A stretch of 64,000 nt of DNA from Ensifer adhaerens (GTDB taxonomy: Bacteria; Pseudomonadota; Alphaproteobacteria; Rhizobiales; Rhizobiaceae): assembly GCF_028993555.1 (NCBI RefSeq), contig NZ_CP118610.1, positions 3,777,001 to 3,841,000 of the forward strand. The letters run 5' to 3'. The notes beneath the pieces were generated by a model. The model searched no databases. It was given only the letters and a program-made list of their open reading frames with translations, and had not been told where the DNA came from. This document shows, piece by piece, positions 47,886-58,337 of the stretch (position 1 is its first letter; the number at the start of each line of letters is the position of its first letter). A program made the translations under genes and the position numbers.

Positions 47886-48488
47886 ATGATGTTACCTTCA
47901 CTCGTCCTGGCCTCGGCAAGCCCGTTTCGGCGTGCGCTCCTGGAGAATGCCGGCCTCGTGTTCGAGGCGAAGGCAGCCAAGATCGATGAACGCGCGCTGG
48001 AAAAGCCGCTCGAAGACGCCGGTGCTGCACCCGAAACCGTGGCGCTGGCGCTGGCAGAAGCAAAGGCGCGCGATGTCGTCAGGCATTTCGGCGACGTGCT
48101 GGTGATCGGCTCGGATCAGACCATGTCCTTGGACACAAGGGTCTATCATAAGCCAAGGGATATGGCGGAAGCGGCGCAGCACCTGCTGTCGCTGTCCGGC
48201 AAGACCCATCGCTTGAACAGCGCCATCGTCCTCTTGCGTGGTGAAGAGGTCGTCTGGCGACATGTTTCTTCCGCCCACATGAGCGTGCGGCCGCTGACTG
48301 CAGGTTTTGTCGAGCGCCACCTGCAGCGTGTTGGCGAAAAGGCGCTTTCGAGCGTCGGCGCCTATCAGCTGGAGGGCGAAGGCATCCAGCTCTTCGAAAG
48401 GATCGAGGGTGACTACTTCACCATCCTCGGTCTTCCGATGCTGCCGCTGCTCGCCAAACTTCGTGAACTGGGAACGATCGATGCGTGA
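47886..48488 (+). CDS. maf: Maf-like nucleotide pyrophosphatase
   Basis: A 200-residue house-cleaning enzyme that hydrolyses non-canonical or modified nucleoside triphosphates. Maf signature LASASPFRR (about 8-16), IGSDQTMSL (about 75) and [14 protein letters not shown] are visible. Start ATG 47886 (ATG 47889 is next to it). Its stop overlaps the aroE start by 8 bases. Confidence 0.93.
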   Translation: MMLPSLVLASASPFRRALLENAGLVFEAKAAKIDERALEKPLEDAGAAPETVALALAEAKARDVVRHFGDVLVIGSDQTMSLDTRVYHKPRDMAEAAQHLLSLSGKTHRLNSAIVLLRGEEVVWRHVSSAHMSVRPLTAGFVERHLQRVGEKALSSVGAYQLEGEGIQLFERIEGDYFTILGLPMLPLLAKLRELGTIDA

Positions 48489-49338
48489 TTCACGTGAAAC
48501 ATTTGTTAACCACGCCTTCGTCACCGGTTACCCGATCAAGCATTCCCGGTCACCGCTCATCCACGGCTATTGGCTGAAACAGCTCGGTCTGCCCGGCAGC
48601 TATCGCGCACATGAGGTCAGGCCGGAAGATTTCTCCGCCTTCATCGAAGGCCTCAAGAATGGAACGTCCGGCTTCTGCGGCGGCAATGTCACCATCCCGC
48701 ACAAGGAGCTCGCCTGTCGTCTGGCGGATCGGCCAGATGAGCTAAGCCAGGAACTCGGCGCCGCCAATACGCTATGGCTCAGAGAAGGAGAGGTGCACGC
48801 TACCAACACCGACGGCCGCGGCTTCGTTGCCAATCTCGATGAGCGGGCGGCCGGCTGGGACAAGACGTCGACCGCGGTCATCCTCGGCGCCGGCGGTGCC
48901 AGCCGCGCCATCATCCAGGCCGTCCGTGATCGTGGCATCAAGACGATCCATGTTGTCAATCGCACGGTCGACAGGGCGAAGGAACTCGCGGATCGTTTCG
49001 GCCCGTCGGTCGAAGCGCATCCGATGGGCGCGCTCAAAGATGTGATGACGGGCGCAGGCCTGTTCATCAACACCACATCGCTTGGCATGGATGGCAGCGA
49101 GGCGCCGGCGATCGATTTCGGCATCATGGCTTCCGGCGCTGTCGTCACGGATATCGTCTATGTTCCCCTGAAGACGCCGATCCTTGCTCAGGCAGAGGCG
49201 CAGGGTTTTGCGATCGTCGACGGCTTGGGCATGCTTCTGCACCAAGCCGTGCCCGGTTTCGAACTCTGGTTCGGCTGTCGGCCGACGGTCGATGCCACGC
49301 TTCGACAGCTCATCATCGATGACATGGAAAGACACTGA
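48481..49338 (+). CDS. aroE: Shikimate dehydrogenase
   Basis: AroE, 285 residues, reduces 3-dehydroshikimate with [20 protein letters not shown] (about 18-32, the substrate S-x-S-x motif), GNVTIPHK (about 65, catalytic Lys) and the Rossmann GAGGASRAI are clear. The start ATG 48481 lies inside maf, and codons 3-7 (D-S-R-E-T) are encoded by a parS-like 16-mer. The stop overlaps coaE by one base (TGATG). Confidence 0.95.
   Translation: MRDSRETFVNHAFVTGYPIKHSRSPLIHGYWLKQLGLPGSYRAHEVRPEDFSAFIEGLKNGTSGFCGGNVTIPHKELACRLADRPDELSQELGAANTLWLREGEVHATNTDGRGFVANLDERAAGWDKTSTAVILGAGGASRAIIQAVRDRGIKTIHVVNRTVDRAKELADRFGPSVEAHPMGALKDVMTGAGLFINTTSLGMDGSEAPAIDFGIMASGAVVTDIVYVPLKTPILAQAEAQGFAIVDGLGMLLHQAVPGFELWFGCRPTVDATLRQLIIDDMERH
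48486..48501. other. parS-like site at the aroE start
   Basis: TGATTCACGTGAAACA, 15 of 16 with an intact CACGTG core, spanning the maf stop and aroE codons 2-7, 1.6 kb right of the putative origin. Confidence 0.85.
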
Positions 49339-49940
49339 TGATTATCCTTGGGCTCACGGGATCGATCGCCATGGGCAAGTCGACGACGGCCCAGATGTTC
49401 CGTGACTTCGGCGTTCCGGTGAACGATGCCGACGAGGTCGTGCATGAGCTTTATCGCGGCGAAGCGGTTGCGCCGGTCGAGGCGGCCTTTCCCGGAACAG
49501 TGAAAGACGGTCAGGTTGACCGGGCCGAACTGTCGCGCCAGCTCATGGTAGCGCCGGGGCGGCTGCCCGAACTCGAAGCGATCGTTCATCCGCTCGTGCG
49601 CAAAAAGGAGCAGGAGTTCCTGGCGAAGAACTTGGCCGCGGGCTCGCCTTTTGTCGTCCTGGATATTCCGCTGCTGTTTGAAACGGGCGCGGAAAAAAGG
49701 GTCGATCGTGTCGCCGTGGTGACGTGCTCGGCCGATCTTCAGCGCGAAAGAGCACTGAAACGCCCCGGAATGACCGAGGAAAAACTCGCGATGATCCTTG
49801 CGCGGCAGGTGCCGGACAGCGAAAAGCGTAAACGCGCCGACTACATCATCGATACCAGCGACAGTTTCGACGTCACCCGCGGCCAGGTAAAGGCCGTCGT
49901 CGATGTACTCGCAGCCAGCAACGGAGACGCGGATGCGTGA
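49338..49940 (+). CDS. coaE: Dephospho-CoA kinase
   Basis: CoaE, 200 residues, makes the last step of CoA synthesis. The P-loop GLTGSIAMGKST (about 5-16), VNDADEVVHELY and DIPLLFETG are conserved. It starts within the TGATG overlap with aroE and overlaps dnaQ by 8 bases, so aroE-coaE-dnaQ is one operon. Confidence 0.96.
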   Translation: MIILGLTGSIAMGKSTTAQMFRDFGVPVNDADEVVHELYRGEAVAPVEAAFPGTVKDGQVDRAELSRQLMVAPGRLPELEAIVHPLVRKKEQEFLAKNLAAGSPFVVLDIPLLFETGAEKRVDRVAVVTCSADLQRERALKRPGMTEEKLAMILARQVPDSEKRKRADYIIDTSDSFDVTRGQVKAVVDVLAASNGDADA

Positions 49941-50637
49941 GATCATCTTCGATACGGAAACAACGGGCCTCGACAATCGCGAGGACCGGGTGATCGAAAT
50001 CGGTGGCGTCGAGCTCGAGAACCAGTTTCCGACCGGCCGTACGCTGCATATCTTCATCAATCCCGGCAATCGCAAGGTTCACCCGGACGCGCTCGCCATC
50101 CACGGGATCACCGACGACTTCCTGAAGGACAAACCGCCCTTCGCCGATGTCGTTGATGAGATCCTCGATTTCTTCGGCGACGCGCGCTGGGTCGCGCACA
50201 ACGCCACCTTTGACATGGGCTTCGTCAACGCCGAGTTCGCACGTCTGGGACTGCCGCCGATCGCCATCGATCGGGTGACGGACACACTGGCGCTCGCTCG
50301 CCGCAAGCATCCGATGGGACCGAACTCGCTCGATGCGCTTTGCCGTCGTTACGGCATCGACAACTCGCACCGCGCAAAGCACGGCGCTCTTCTCGACTCC
50401 GAACTGCTGGCCGAAGTCTATATCGAGATGATCGGTGGTCGGCAGGCGGCGCTTGGCCTTGTCTCGACCAAATCGGCGGGACAGTCGATCGAGCTCGACG
50501 ATGCGCCGATCGTCATCGGCCAGCGCCCGCGTCCGCTGCCGAGCCGGCTGTCGGAGGACGACCTTGCGGCTCACGCTGCGCTGATTGCCAAGATCGGCTC
50601 CAAGGCGATCTGGGCGAAATACGAACCCCAGGAATAA
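49933..50637 (+). CDS. dnaQ: DNA polymerase III epsilon subunit (proofreading exonuclease)
   Basis: DnaQ, 234 residues, supplies 3'-5' proofreading. Exo I DTETTGLD (about 7-14, D and E metal ligands), Exo II VAHNATFDMGFVN (about 95) and Exo III-epsilon H-R-A-K-H-G-A-L-L-D-S are complete. ATG 49933 overlaps coaE. A hairpin terminator follows. Confidence 0.96.
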   Translation: MREIIFDTETTGLDNREDRVIEIGGVELENQFPTGRTLHIFINPGNRKVHPDALAIHGITDDFLKDKPPFADVVDEILDFFGDARWVAHNATFDMGFVNAEFARLGLPPIAIDRVTDTLALARRKHPMGPNSLDALCRRYGIDNSHRAKHGALLDSELLAEVYIEMIGGRQAALGLVSTKSAGQSIELDDAPIVIGQRPRPLPSRLSEDDLAAHAALIAKIGSKAIWAKYEPQE

Positions 50638-50647
50638 CAATCAGGCA

Positions 50648-50676
50648 TCAAAAAAGCCCGGCGCGAGCCGGGCTTC
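50648..50676. terminator. Bidirectional terminator between dnaQ and secB
   Basis: GCCCGGC/GCCGGGC stem (50656-50673) with a GCGA loop. An A run on its left becomes a T run for secB on the minus strand; dnaQ gets a weaker TTC. Confidence 0.8.
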
Positions 50677-50701
50677 ATTGTTTCAGCGTCCTGAATTTCG
50701 A

Positions 50702-51202
50702 TCAGTTCGCGGTTTCGTTCGAATTCGAAACCTGGGCACGGACCTTTTCTTCGGCCATGCGCTGCGCGAACATCTGCGCAAAGTCGATCGGGTCGATCAT
50801 CAGCGGCGGGAAGCCACCGTTGCGGGTCGCGTCGGCAACGATCTGGCGCGCGAACGGGAACAGCAGGCGGGGGCACTCGATGAAGAGCAGCGGCAGCATG
50901 TGCTCCTGCGGGAAGCCAGCAACGCGGAAGACGCCGCCATAGGCGAGCTCGACGTTGAAGAGAACGCGGTCGCCGTCCTTGGCTTCGGCGTTCAGCGACA
51001 GAACGACGTCAAAATCGTTCTCTGCGAGCGGATTGGCGTTGACATTGACGTTGATGTTGATCGACGGCGCCTTGTCACGAGCCTGCAGCGAACGCGGTGC
51101 GCCCGGGTTCTCGAAGGAAAGGTCCTTGATATACTGGGCGAGGATGTTCAGCGACGGGCTCTGCGCGCTGCCGTTGCCATTGGATGCGGTATCAGTCGTC
51201 AT
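50702..51202 (-). CDS. secB: Protein-export chaperone SecB
   Basis: SecB, 166 residues, keeps preproteins unfolded for SecA. The core [20 protein letters not shown] and the C-terminal [17 protein letters not shown]...[14 protein letters not shown] match the family. The N-terminal Ser/Gly/Asn-rich tail is typical of rhizobial SecB. A sigma70-like promoter is predicted 30-60 bases upstream. Confidence 0.95.
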   Translation of the reverse strand: MTTDTASNGNGSAQSPSLNILAQYIKDLSFENPGAPRSLQARDKAPSININVNVNANPLAENDFDVVLSLNAEAKDGDRVLFNVELAYGGVFRVAGFPQEHMLPLLFIECPRLLFPFARQIVADATRNGGFPPLMIDPIDFAQMFAQRMAEEKVRAQVSNSNETAN

Positions 51203-51232
51203 AAGGGTTCCTCGACATCAATTCGGTGAGGC

Positions 51233-51261
51233 CATCTAGCATTTCGGCCTAGGGCTTACAA
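51233..51261 (-). promoter_or_regulatory. Predicted sigma70-type promoter of secB
   Basis: On the minus strand TTGTAA, a 17-base spacer and TAGATG, about 31 bases before the secB start codon. Confidence 0.5.
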
Positions 51262-51384
51262 CCCTGCGGACCCGGCGCTTTCGGCCGGATGCGCGTACCT
51301 TTGCTCCAAATCGCCAAGCCAGGATTATGCTCCGGAATGTGGGCGACAGAGTGCCGTCTGCGCATTCCGCCAAACGTTGCTCGT

Positions 51385-51894
51385 CTAGGGGCGGTCGCGA
51401 TCCCCACCTTGCGGCGGATCCTCATCGTCCGCCCGCGAGAATTCGCCTTCGTTAAGGTCGATGACGCGCGTCGAGGGTCGTGGCTGCCGCGGGTCGTCCT
51501 GCGGGTACCAATTTGCCCCGGATGCCGCAGTCACGATCGTCATCCTCTTGCGCAGATAGGCGGCAGCCGCATTTCGGACAAAGGGCAGAAACAGGAGGAG
51601 ACCGATCACGTCGCTTACGAAGCCCGGTACGACGAGCAGGATCGCCGCGACGAACAGCAAGGCGCCGCCGATCACCTCGCGACCCGGGTCACTGCCGGTG
51701 CGGGTGGCATCCTGCATCCTGCGGATGACGGTAAATCCCTGGACTCGGAGCAGGATCACACCCACAAATGCGCTTGCAAGCACCAGAAGCAGCGTCATCA
51801 AAAGTCCGATCTCTCGGCCAACGACGACGAAACCGGCGATCTCGGCGAGCGGAAGCCCGAAGATGACAAGGGGAATAAGAAATGAACGCATCAA
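51385..51894 (-). CDS. FxsA family membrane protein
   Basis: A 169-residue cytoplasmic-membrane protein of the FxsA/UPF0716 family, with three or four hydrophobic segments (LIPLVIFGLPLAEIAGFVVV at the start). The EIIGGAL-type loop (REVIGGALLFVAAILLVVPG) is the family signature. The C-terminal tail is cytoplasmic and acidic. FxsA in E. coli relieves phage-F exclusion; the general function is unknown. ATG 51891 is an alternative start. Confidence 0.88.
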   Translation of the reverse strand: MMRSFLIPLVIFGLPLAEIAGFVVVGREIGLLMTLLLVLASAFVGVILLRVQGFTVIRRMQDATRTGSDPGREVIGGALLFVAAILLVVPGFVSDVIGLLLFLPFVRNAAAAYLRKRMTIVTAASGANWYPQDDPRQPRPSTRVIDLNEGEFSRADDEDPPQGGDRDRP

Positions 51895-52033
51895 TCTGCC
51901 CGAAAATGGAACCTGGTGTTCCCTTAAAACGTCTCCGGATTAAGGGCAAAGACATGCAGCAACTCTAAAGCGCCACAGCGGCCTTTGTGCGTCTTAAAAG
52001 GCGTTCGGCGCTGTAAGGGTGCGACATCGCCAT

Positions 52034-52062
52034 TTGAATGATCTATTCTTGCGGACTATATG
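52034..52062 (+). promoter_or_regulatory. Predicted sigma70-type promoter of the Tim44-like gene
   Basis: TTGAAT (52034-52039), a 17-base spacer and TATATG (52057-52062), about 40 bases before the start codon. Confidence 0.55.
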
Positions 52063-52102
52063 GAATAACCACGAGAAATTCTAACAGCGGTTCCGGGTGG
52101 AA

Positions 52103-52807
52103 ATGGGCTCTTTTGACTTCATCACGTTTTTTTTCCTGATCGCCGCGGTGGTCATTTTCCTGCAACTGCGCAGCGTTTTGGGCCGCCGGACAGGAAGCGA
52201 ACGGCCGCCATTCGATCCATATTCGCCGCGTGACATGAGCCAGGGGCCGGAAAACGGCGACAAGGGCAAGGTGGTGCAATTGCCGCGACGCGAGAACGCG
52301 GACGAAGAAGCGGGGCGCTACGAATCGATCGATGCCTTCGCCAAGGCCGGCACAACGCTGAACACCCAGCTTCGGGCGCTGAGCGACGCTGATCCGAGCT
52401 TCGATCCCAAGGAATTCGTCAACGGCGCCAAGATGGCCTACGAGATGATCGTCATGGCCTTTGCCGATGGTGACCGCAAGACGCTGAAGAACCTGTTGTC
52501 CCGCGAGGTCTATGAAGGCTTCGACGCGGCGATCACCGATCGTGAGCGCAAGGGCGAAGTCGTCAAGTCCACCTTCGTCGGCATCGACAAGGCTGATATC
52601 ATTCACGCCGAAGTGAAGGACAGCGAAGAGAACATTACGGTCCGTATCGTCAGCCAGCTGATTTCGGCGACCTATGACAAGCAGGGTGGCATGATCGACG
52701 GCGATGCCGAGTCGGTTGCCGAGGTCAACGACCTCTGGACCTTTGCGCGCGACATCCGTTCGCGGGATCCGAACTGGAAGCTGATCGCCACCGAATCCGA
52801 AAATTGA
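52103..52807 (+). CDS. Tim44-like domain protein (TimA)
   Basis: A 234-residue protein with one N-terminal membrane helix (FDFITFFFLIAAVVIFLQL), a charged linker and a C-terminal Tim44-like (NTF2-fold) domain containing FADGDRKTLKNLLSREVYEGF. Alphaproteobacterial Tim44 relatives are inner-membrane-anchored and linked to protein handling; the exact role is unknown. ATG 52103 is preferred to the GTG at 52097. It is the first of a likely operon with mltA, smr and the XRE gene. Confidence 0.9.
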   Translation: MGSFDFITFFFLIAAVVIFLQLRSVLGRRTGSERPPFDPYSPRDMSQGPENGDKGKVVQLPRRENADEEAGRYESIDAFAKAGTTLNTQLRALSDADPSFDPKEFVNGAKMAYEMIVMAFADGDRKTLKNLLSREVYEGFDAAITDRERKGEVVKSTFVGIDKADIIHAEVKDSEENITVRIVSQLISATYDKQGGMIDGDAESVAEVNDLWTFARDIRSRDPNWKLIATESEN

Positions 52808-52822
52808 GCGGACGTGGCGACA

Positions 52823-53923
52823 ATGTCCTTTCAACTTGACCCCGTCAGTTTCGACGATCTTCCGGGCTGGCGGGATGACGACCCGACCAAGGTGATAGAG
52901 GCGATGCGCCGCTGTCTGAAGCACGTGGCGATCAAGCCCTATCGTACCGGATCGATGGGGATCTCTGTCGATGATTTGATGCCGGCCTTTTCGGCTTCCT
53001 CAGCGGAAGTCGGCACGGCTGGCGGCGCGCGGGCCTTCTTCGAGAAGCACTTCGTACCGTTCCGGATCAAACCGGAAGCCGGTTCCGGCTTTGTCACCGC
53101 CTTCTATGAACCGGAAATCGAGGTTCGCACCGAAGCGGACGAGATCTATCGCTATCCGCTCTATCGACGCCCTGCGGATCTGGTTGACATCGACGATACC
53201 AACCGGCCCGATGGGATGGATCCCTATTTCGCCTTTGGTCGTTCCGAAGATGGACGGATCAGCGAATATCCGGACAGGCGGGCAATCGAGCAGGGCTACC
53301 TTGCCGGCCGCGGCCTGGAGATCGCCTATGCGAAATCCAAGGTCGAAGTTTTCTTTGTTCATGTCCAGGGCGCGGCGCGGCTCCTGTTCCCGGATGGTTC
53401 GCGCCGTCGCGTGACCTATGCCGCCAAGACCGGCCACTATTTCTCTGCCGTCGGCAAGCTACTGATCGAACGCGGCAAGATCGATGCCGCGACCGTCTCG
53501 ATGATGAGCATTCGAGACTGGCTGGAGGCACATCCGGACGACGTCGATGAGGTTCTCTGGCACAACAGGTCGTTTATCTTCTTCCGCGAGGCTGCGGTCG
53601 AGGACGAACAACTGGGCCCGATCGCCGCTGCAAAGGTCTCGCTCGAGCCCGGCCGTTCCCTGGCGGTGGATCGCCTGATCCACACCTTCGGTGTGCCTTT
53701 CTACATCGCAAGCGAGAGCCTGACACGCCTGGACGAAGGCAAGCCCTTCCAGCGCCTGATGCTGGCGCTCGATACGGGTTCGGCGATCGTCGGGCCTGCG
53801 CGCGGTGACATCTTCACCGGTTCCGGCTTCGAGGCGGGCGAACGGGCCGGGGCGGTTCGCAATCCGGCTGACTTCTATGTTTTCGTTCCCAAGGCGGCCG
53901 CGGCACGATACGGCCATGCCTAA
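52823..53923 (+). CDS. mltA: Membrane-bound lytic murein transglycosylase A family
   Basis: A 366-residue MltA-type lytic transglycosylase. The family core is visible: GFVTAFYEPEIEVR, the double-psi barrel around GRGLEIAYAKSKVEVFFVHVQG, and the C-terminal catalytic LALDTGSAIVGPARGDIF with its aspartate. No lipobox or obvious signal peptide is seen at the N-terminus, as in many rhizobial members. The GTG at 52814 is an alternative start. It overlaps smr by 8 bases. Confidence 0.92.
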   Translation: MSFQLDPVSFDDLPGWRDDDPTKVIEAMRRCLKHVAIKPYRTGSMGISVDDLMPAFSASSAEVGTAGGARAFFEKHFVPFRIKPEAGSGFVTAFYEPEIEVRTEADEIYRYPLYRRPADLVDIDDTNRPDGMDPYFAFGRSEDGRISEYPDRRAIEQGYLAGRGLEIAYAKSKVEVFFVHVQGAARLLFPDGSRRRVTYAAKTGHYFSAVGKLLIERGKIDAATVSMMSIRDWLEAHPDDVDEVLWHNRSFIFFREAAVEDEQLGPIAAAKVSLEPGRSLAVDRLIHTFGVPFYIASESLTRLDEGKPFQRLMLALDTGSAIVGPARGDIFTGSGFEAGERAGAVRNPADFYVFVPKAAAARYGHA

Positions 53924-54482
53924 GGAAAAGAAGCTCTCGTCCGAGGACCGCATTCTCTGGGGCAAGGTTACCCGCTCCACGAGACCGATGCCAGGTCGGC
54001 TCGACGACCTGATGGGCATGTTGGCCGAGGACGAGCAGCCGAAAGCGCAGGAAGAACCGAAGGCCAAGCCGCAGCAGAAATCGACGGACGCCGTCGAACA
54101 GACGGGCATCGCGCTGACGAAGAAGGCGGGCGAGAAACTGCATCATCCGCTCGAGAAGCCGGTCAAGCGCAAGCTCGCCAAGGGGCGCCTGACGCTTGAA
54201 GCGCGCATCGACCTGCATGGCATGATCCAGAGCGAAGCGCATGGCCTGCTGTTGCAGTTTCTCTTGAGGGCGCACGAGCGCGGGCTGCGCCATGTGCTTG
54301 TCATCACCGGCAAGGGCACCTCGTTTGGCAGCGACGGTGCCTTGAAGCGGGCGGTACCGCTCTGGTTTTCCCTGCCCGAGTTCCGGCCGCTGATCTCATC
54401 CTACGAGCAGGCCGCTCGCAACCATGGTGGCGAGGGTGCTCTCTATGTCCGCCTGGCGCGCGTGAGGGGAAGCACGATATGA
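53916..54482 (+). CDS. Smr domain protein
   Basis: A 188-residue protein with a Pro/Lys/Gln-rich N-terminal half (low complexity, about 35-85) and a C-terminal Smr (small MutS-related) domain. The DLHGM motif sits near residue 103 and the TGKG motif near 131. Smr domains are RNA/DNA nicking or binding modules. It overlaps mltA and the XRE gene, so it is translationally coupled. Confidence 0.9.
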   Translation: MPKEKKLSSEDRILWGKVTRSTRPMPGRLDDLMGMLAEDEQPKAQEEPKAKPQQKSTDAVEQTGIALTKKAGEKLHHPLEKPVKRKLAKGRLTLEARIDLHGMIQSEAHGLLLQFLLRAHERGLRHVLVITGKGTSFGSDGALKRAVPLWFSLPEFRPLISSYEQAARNHGGEGALYVRLARVRGSTI

Positions 54483-54856
54483 CGCCCTTCGGCGAGGCGC
54501 TGCGCGAACTGAGGCGCAGGAAGGGCGTGTCGCAGAAACAGATGGCGGCGGCGATCAACGTTTCGGCCGCCTATCTCTCAGCCCTCGAACACGGAAAGCG
54601 CGGTGCCCCTAGTTTCGATTTTCTCCAGCGGGTGGCTGGCTACTTCAACGTCATCTGGGATGAGGCGGAGGAATTGTTCCGTATCGCCAACGTCTCCACG
54701 CCGAGAGTCGTACTGGACACGTCAGGCCTGACGCCGGAGCACACGGCATTTGCCAACCGGCTCAGCGAACAAATCCGCACTTTGTCGCCCGAGACGATCC
54801 GCGCCCTGGAAGATGTTTTGGAAAAAGCCACATTTCCTGATAATGACAGGGGATGA
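54479..54856 (+). CDS. XRE-family transcriptional regulator
   Basis: A 125-residue protein with an N-terminal XRE helix-turn-helix (GEALRELRRRKGVSQKQMAA, then AYLSALEHGKRG). It starts inside the smr stop (4-base overlap, ATGA). A small helix pattern follows the DNA-binding domain. The gyrB promoter lies directly downstream, but no target is evident. Confidence 0.9.
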   Translation: MTPFGEALRELRRRKGVSQKQMAAAINVSAAYLSALEHGKRGAPSFDFLQRVAGYFNVIWDEAEELFRIANVSTPRVVLDTSGLTPEHTAFANRLSEQIRTLSPETIRALEDVLEKATFPDNDRG

Positions 54857-54891
54857 ATGCCTGTTTCCGGCTGCTGCCTCGCGGTCGGGAT

Positions 54892-54924
54892 TTGGAACCG
54901 TGGACAAATTTTCTATAGTCCACG
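54892..54924 (+). promoter_or_regulatory. gyrB promoter with overlapping inverted repeat
   Basis: TTGGAA (54892-54897), a 16-base spacer and TATAGT (54914-54919) form a sigma70-type promoter. A 7-base inverted repeat CGTGGAC/GTCCACG (54899-54905, 54918-54924) overlaps spacer and -10. Its left arm also gives the DnaA-box-like TTGTCCACG read on the minus strand, the same 9-mer as in oriC. Confidence 0.6.
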
Positions 54925-54937
54925 AGGCGTCCGAGAC

Positions 54938-54956
54938 GTGATTCGCAACGAATCAC
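54938..54956 (+). other. Hairpin in the gyrB leader
   Basis: GTGATTCG/CGAATCAC, an 8-base perfect stem with a 3-base loop between the promoter and the gyrB start. It contains two GANTC sites. Confidence 0.55.
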
Positions 54957-54990
54957 CCTGTCCGAAGAACCTGGAAAGACCCGTAGCTGA

Positions 54991-57426
<2,436 letters not shown>

Positions 57427-57453
57427 TCTATTCGGATATCTTGACCACTTGGG

Positions 57454-57484
57454 ATCCCGGTGCCTCGCGGCACCGGGATTTTTG
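57454..57484 (+). terminator. Terminator of gyrB
   Basis: 11-base stem ATCCCGGTGCC/GGCACCGGGAT with a TCGC loop, followed by TTTTTGG. Confidence 0.88.
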
Positions 57485-57485
57485 G

Positions 57486-58088
57486 TTATTCGCCCTTGAA
57501 CTGGCCTTCGAAGGCGAACTCGCTGACCGGCTTGCGCTGGCTCGGGATTTCGCGTGCACGCAGGTCGTCCGGAAGTGTCGAGGGATCGGCAAGCCGGCCG
57601 ATTGCAACTGCGGCCTCGACCCGGTGATGCTCGGGAACGTTCAGAACGCGCATCGCCTTGTCGCGATCGATGCCGGCCATGCCATGGGTATGCCAGCCCG
57701 CAAGCGACGCCTGCAAAGCGAGGCTGTACCAGGCAGAGCCCGTGTCGAAGGCGTGGGTATAGGCGTGCCGCATCTCACCGCTTTGTGCCGCGTTATGGGT
57801 CCTTGAAATGACGATCAGAAGTGCCGCGGCATTCTTCGCCCAGCGCTGGTTGCCTTCATCGAGAATATCGAGCAGCACGGGAAAATGTTCGGTGCCCCGA
57901 CGGGCATAGACGAACCGCCAGGGCTGGCGGTTGCTCGCAGAAGGCGCCCACCGGGCCGCTTCGAAGAAGGATAGCAGCGTGCTTTCCTCGATTTCTTCGC
58001 TGGTGAAGGCACGGGGAGACCACCTCTCGATAAACATCGCATCAATGGGGTGATCGGCTTTTCTGTTGTCGGTCGCCGTCATGGACAT
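57486..58088 (-). CDS. Nitroreductase family protein
   Basis: A 200-residue flavin-dependent oxidoreductase of the NfsB/nitroreductase family. The FMN-phosphate contact region RWSPRAFTSEEI (about 23-34) and RWAPSASNRQPWRFVYARR (about 50-68) are typical. It reduces quinones, nitro compounds or other acceptors with NAD(P)H; the substrate is unknown. It converges with gyrB at the terminator. Confidence 0.9.
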   Translation of the reverse strand: MSMTATDNRKADHPIDAMFIERWSPRAFTSEEIEESTLLSFFEAARWAPSASNRQPWRFVYARRGTEHFPVLLDILDEGNQRWAKNAAALLIVISRTHNAAQSGEMRHAYTHAFDTGSAWYSLALQASLAGWHTHGMAGIDRDKAMRVLNVPEHHRVEAAVAIGRLADPSTLPDDLRAREIPSQRKPVSEFAFEGQFKGE

Positions 58089-58279
58089 GCCTCTTCTATG
58101 TGCTCGCTAAATCCTCGGCCGATCTTCGGCGCCTGATCCGTCGCCTGCGCCTATGGCTCGATTCGTTTCGGACGCTACATGAGGGCGGAAGCGGATGGAA
58201 CCGGGTGGGCACACGGAAACGCGAGCGCGGTCGATACGCGACGCGCGCCAGGAAAGTGCAGAAACGGTCGCGTGGGTCA

Positions 58280-58309
58280 TTGCCGTTTCCAAGAAAAAAG
58301 TTGTATAAG
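58280..58309 (+). promoter_or_regulatory. Predicted promoter of the aldehyde dehydrogenase gene
   Basis: TTGCCG (58280-58285), an 18-base spacer and TATAAG (58304-58309), 28 bases before the start codon. Confidence 0.45.
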
Positions 58310-58337
58310 TTCTGTAGATTTCGAGAGAGGACGGATC

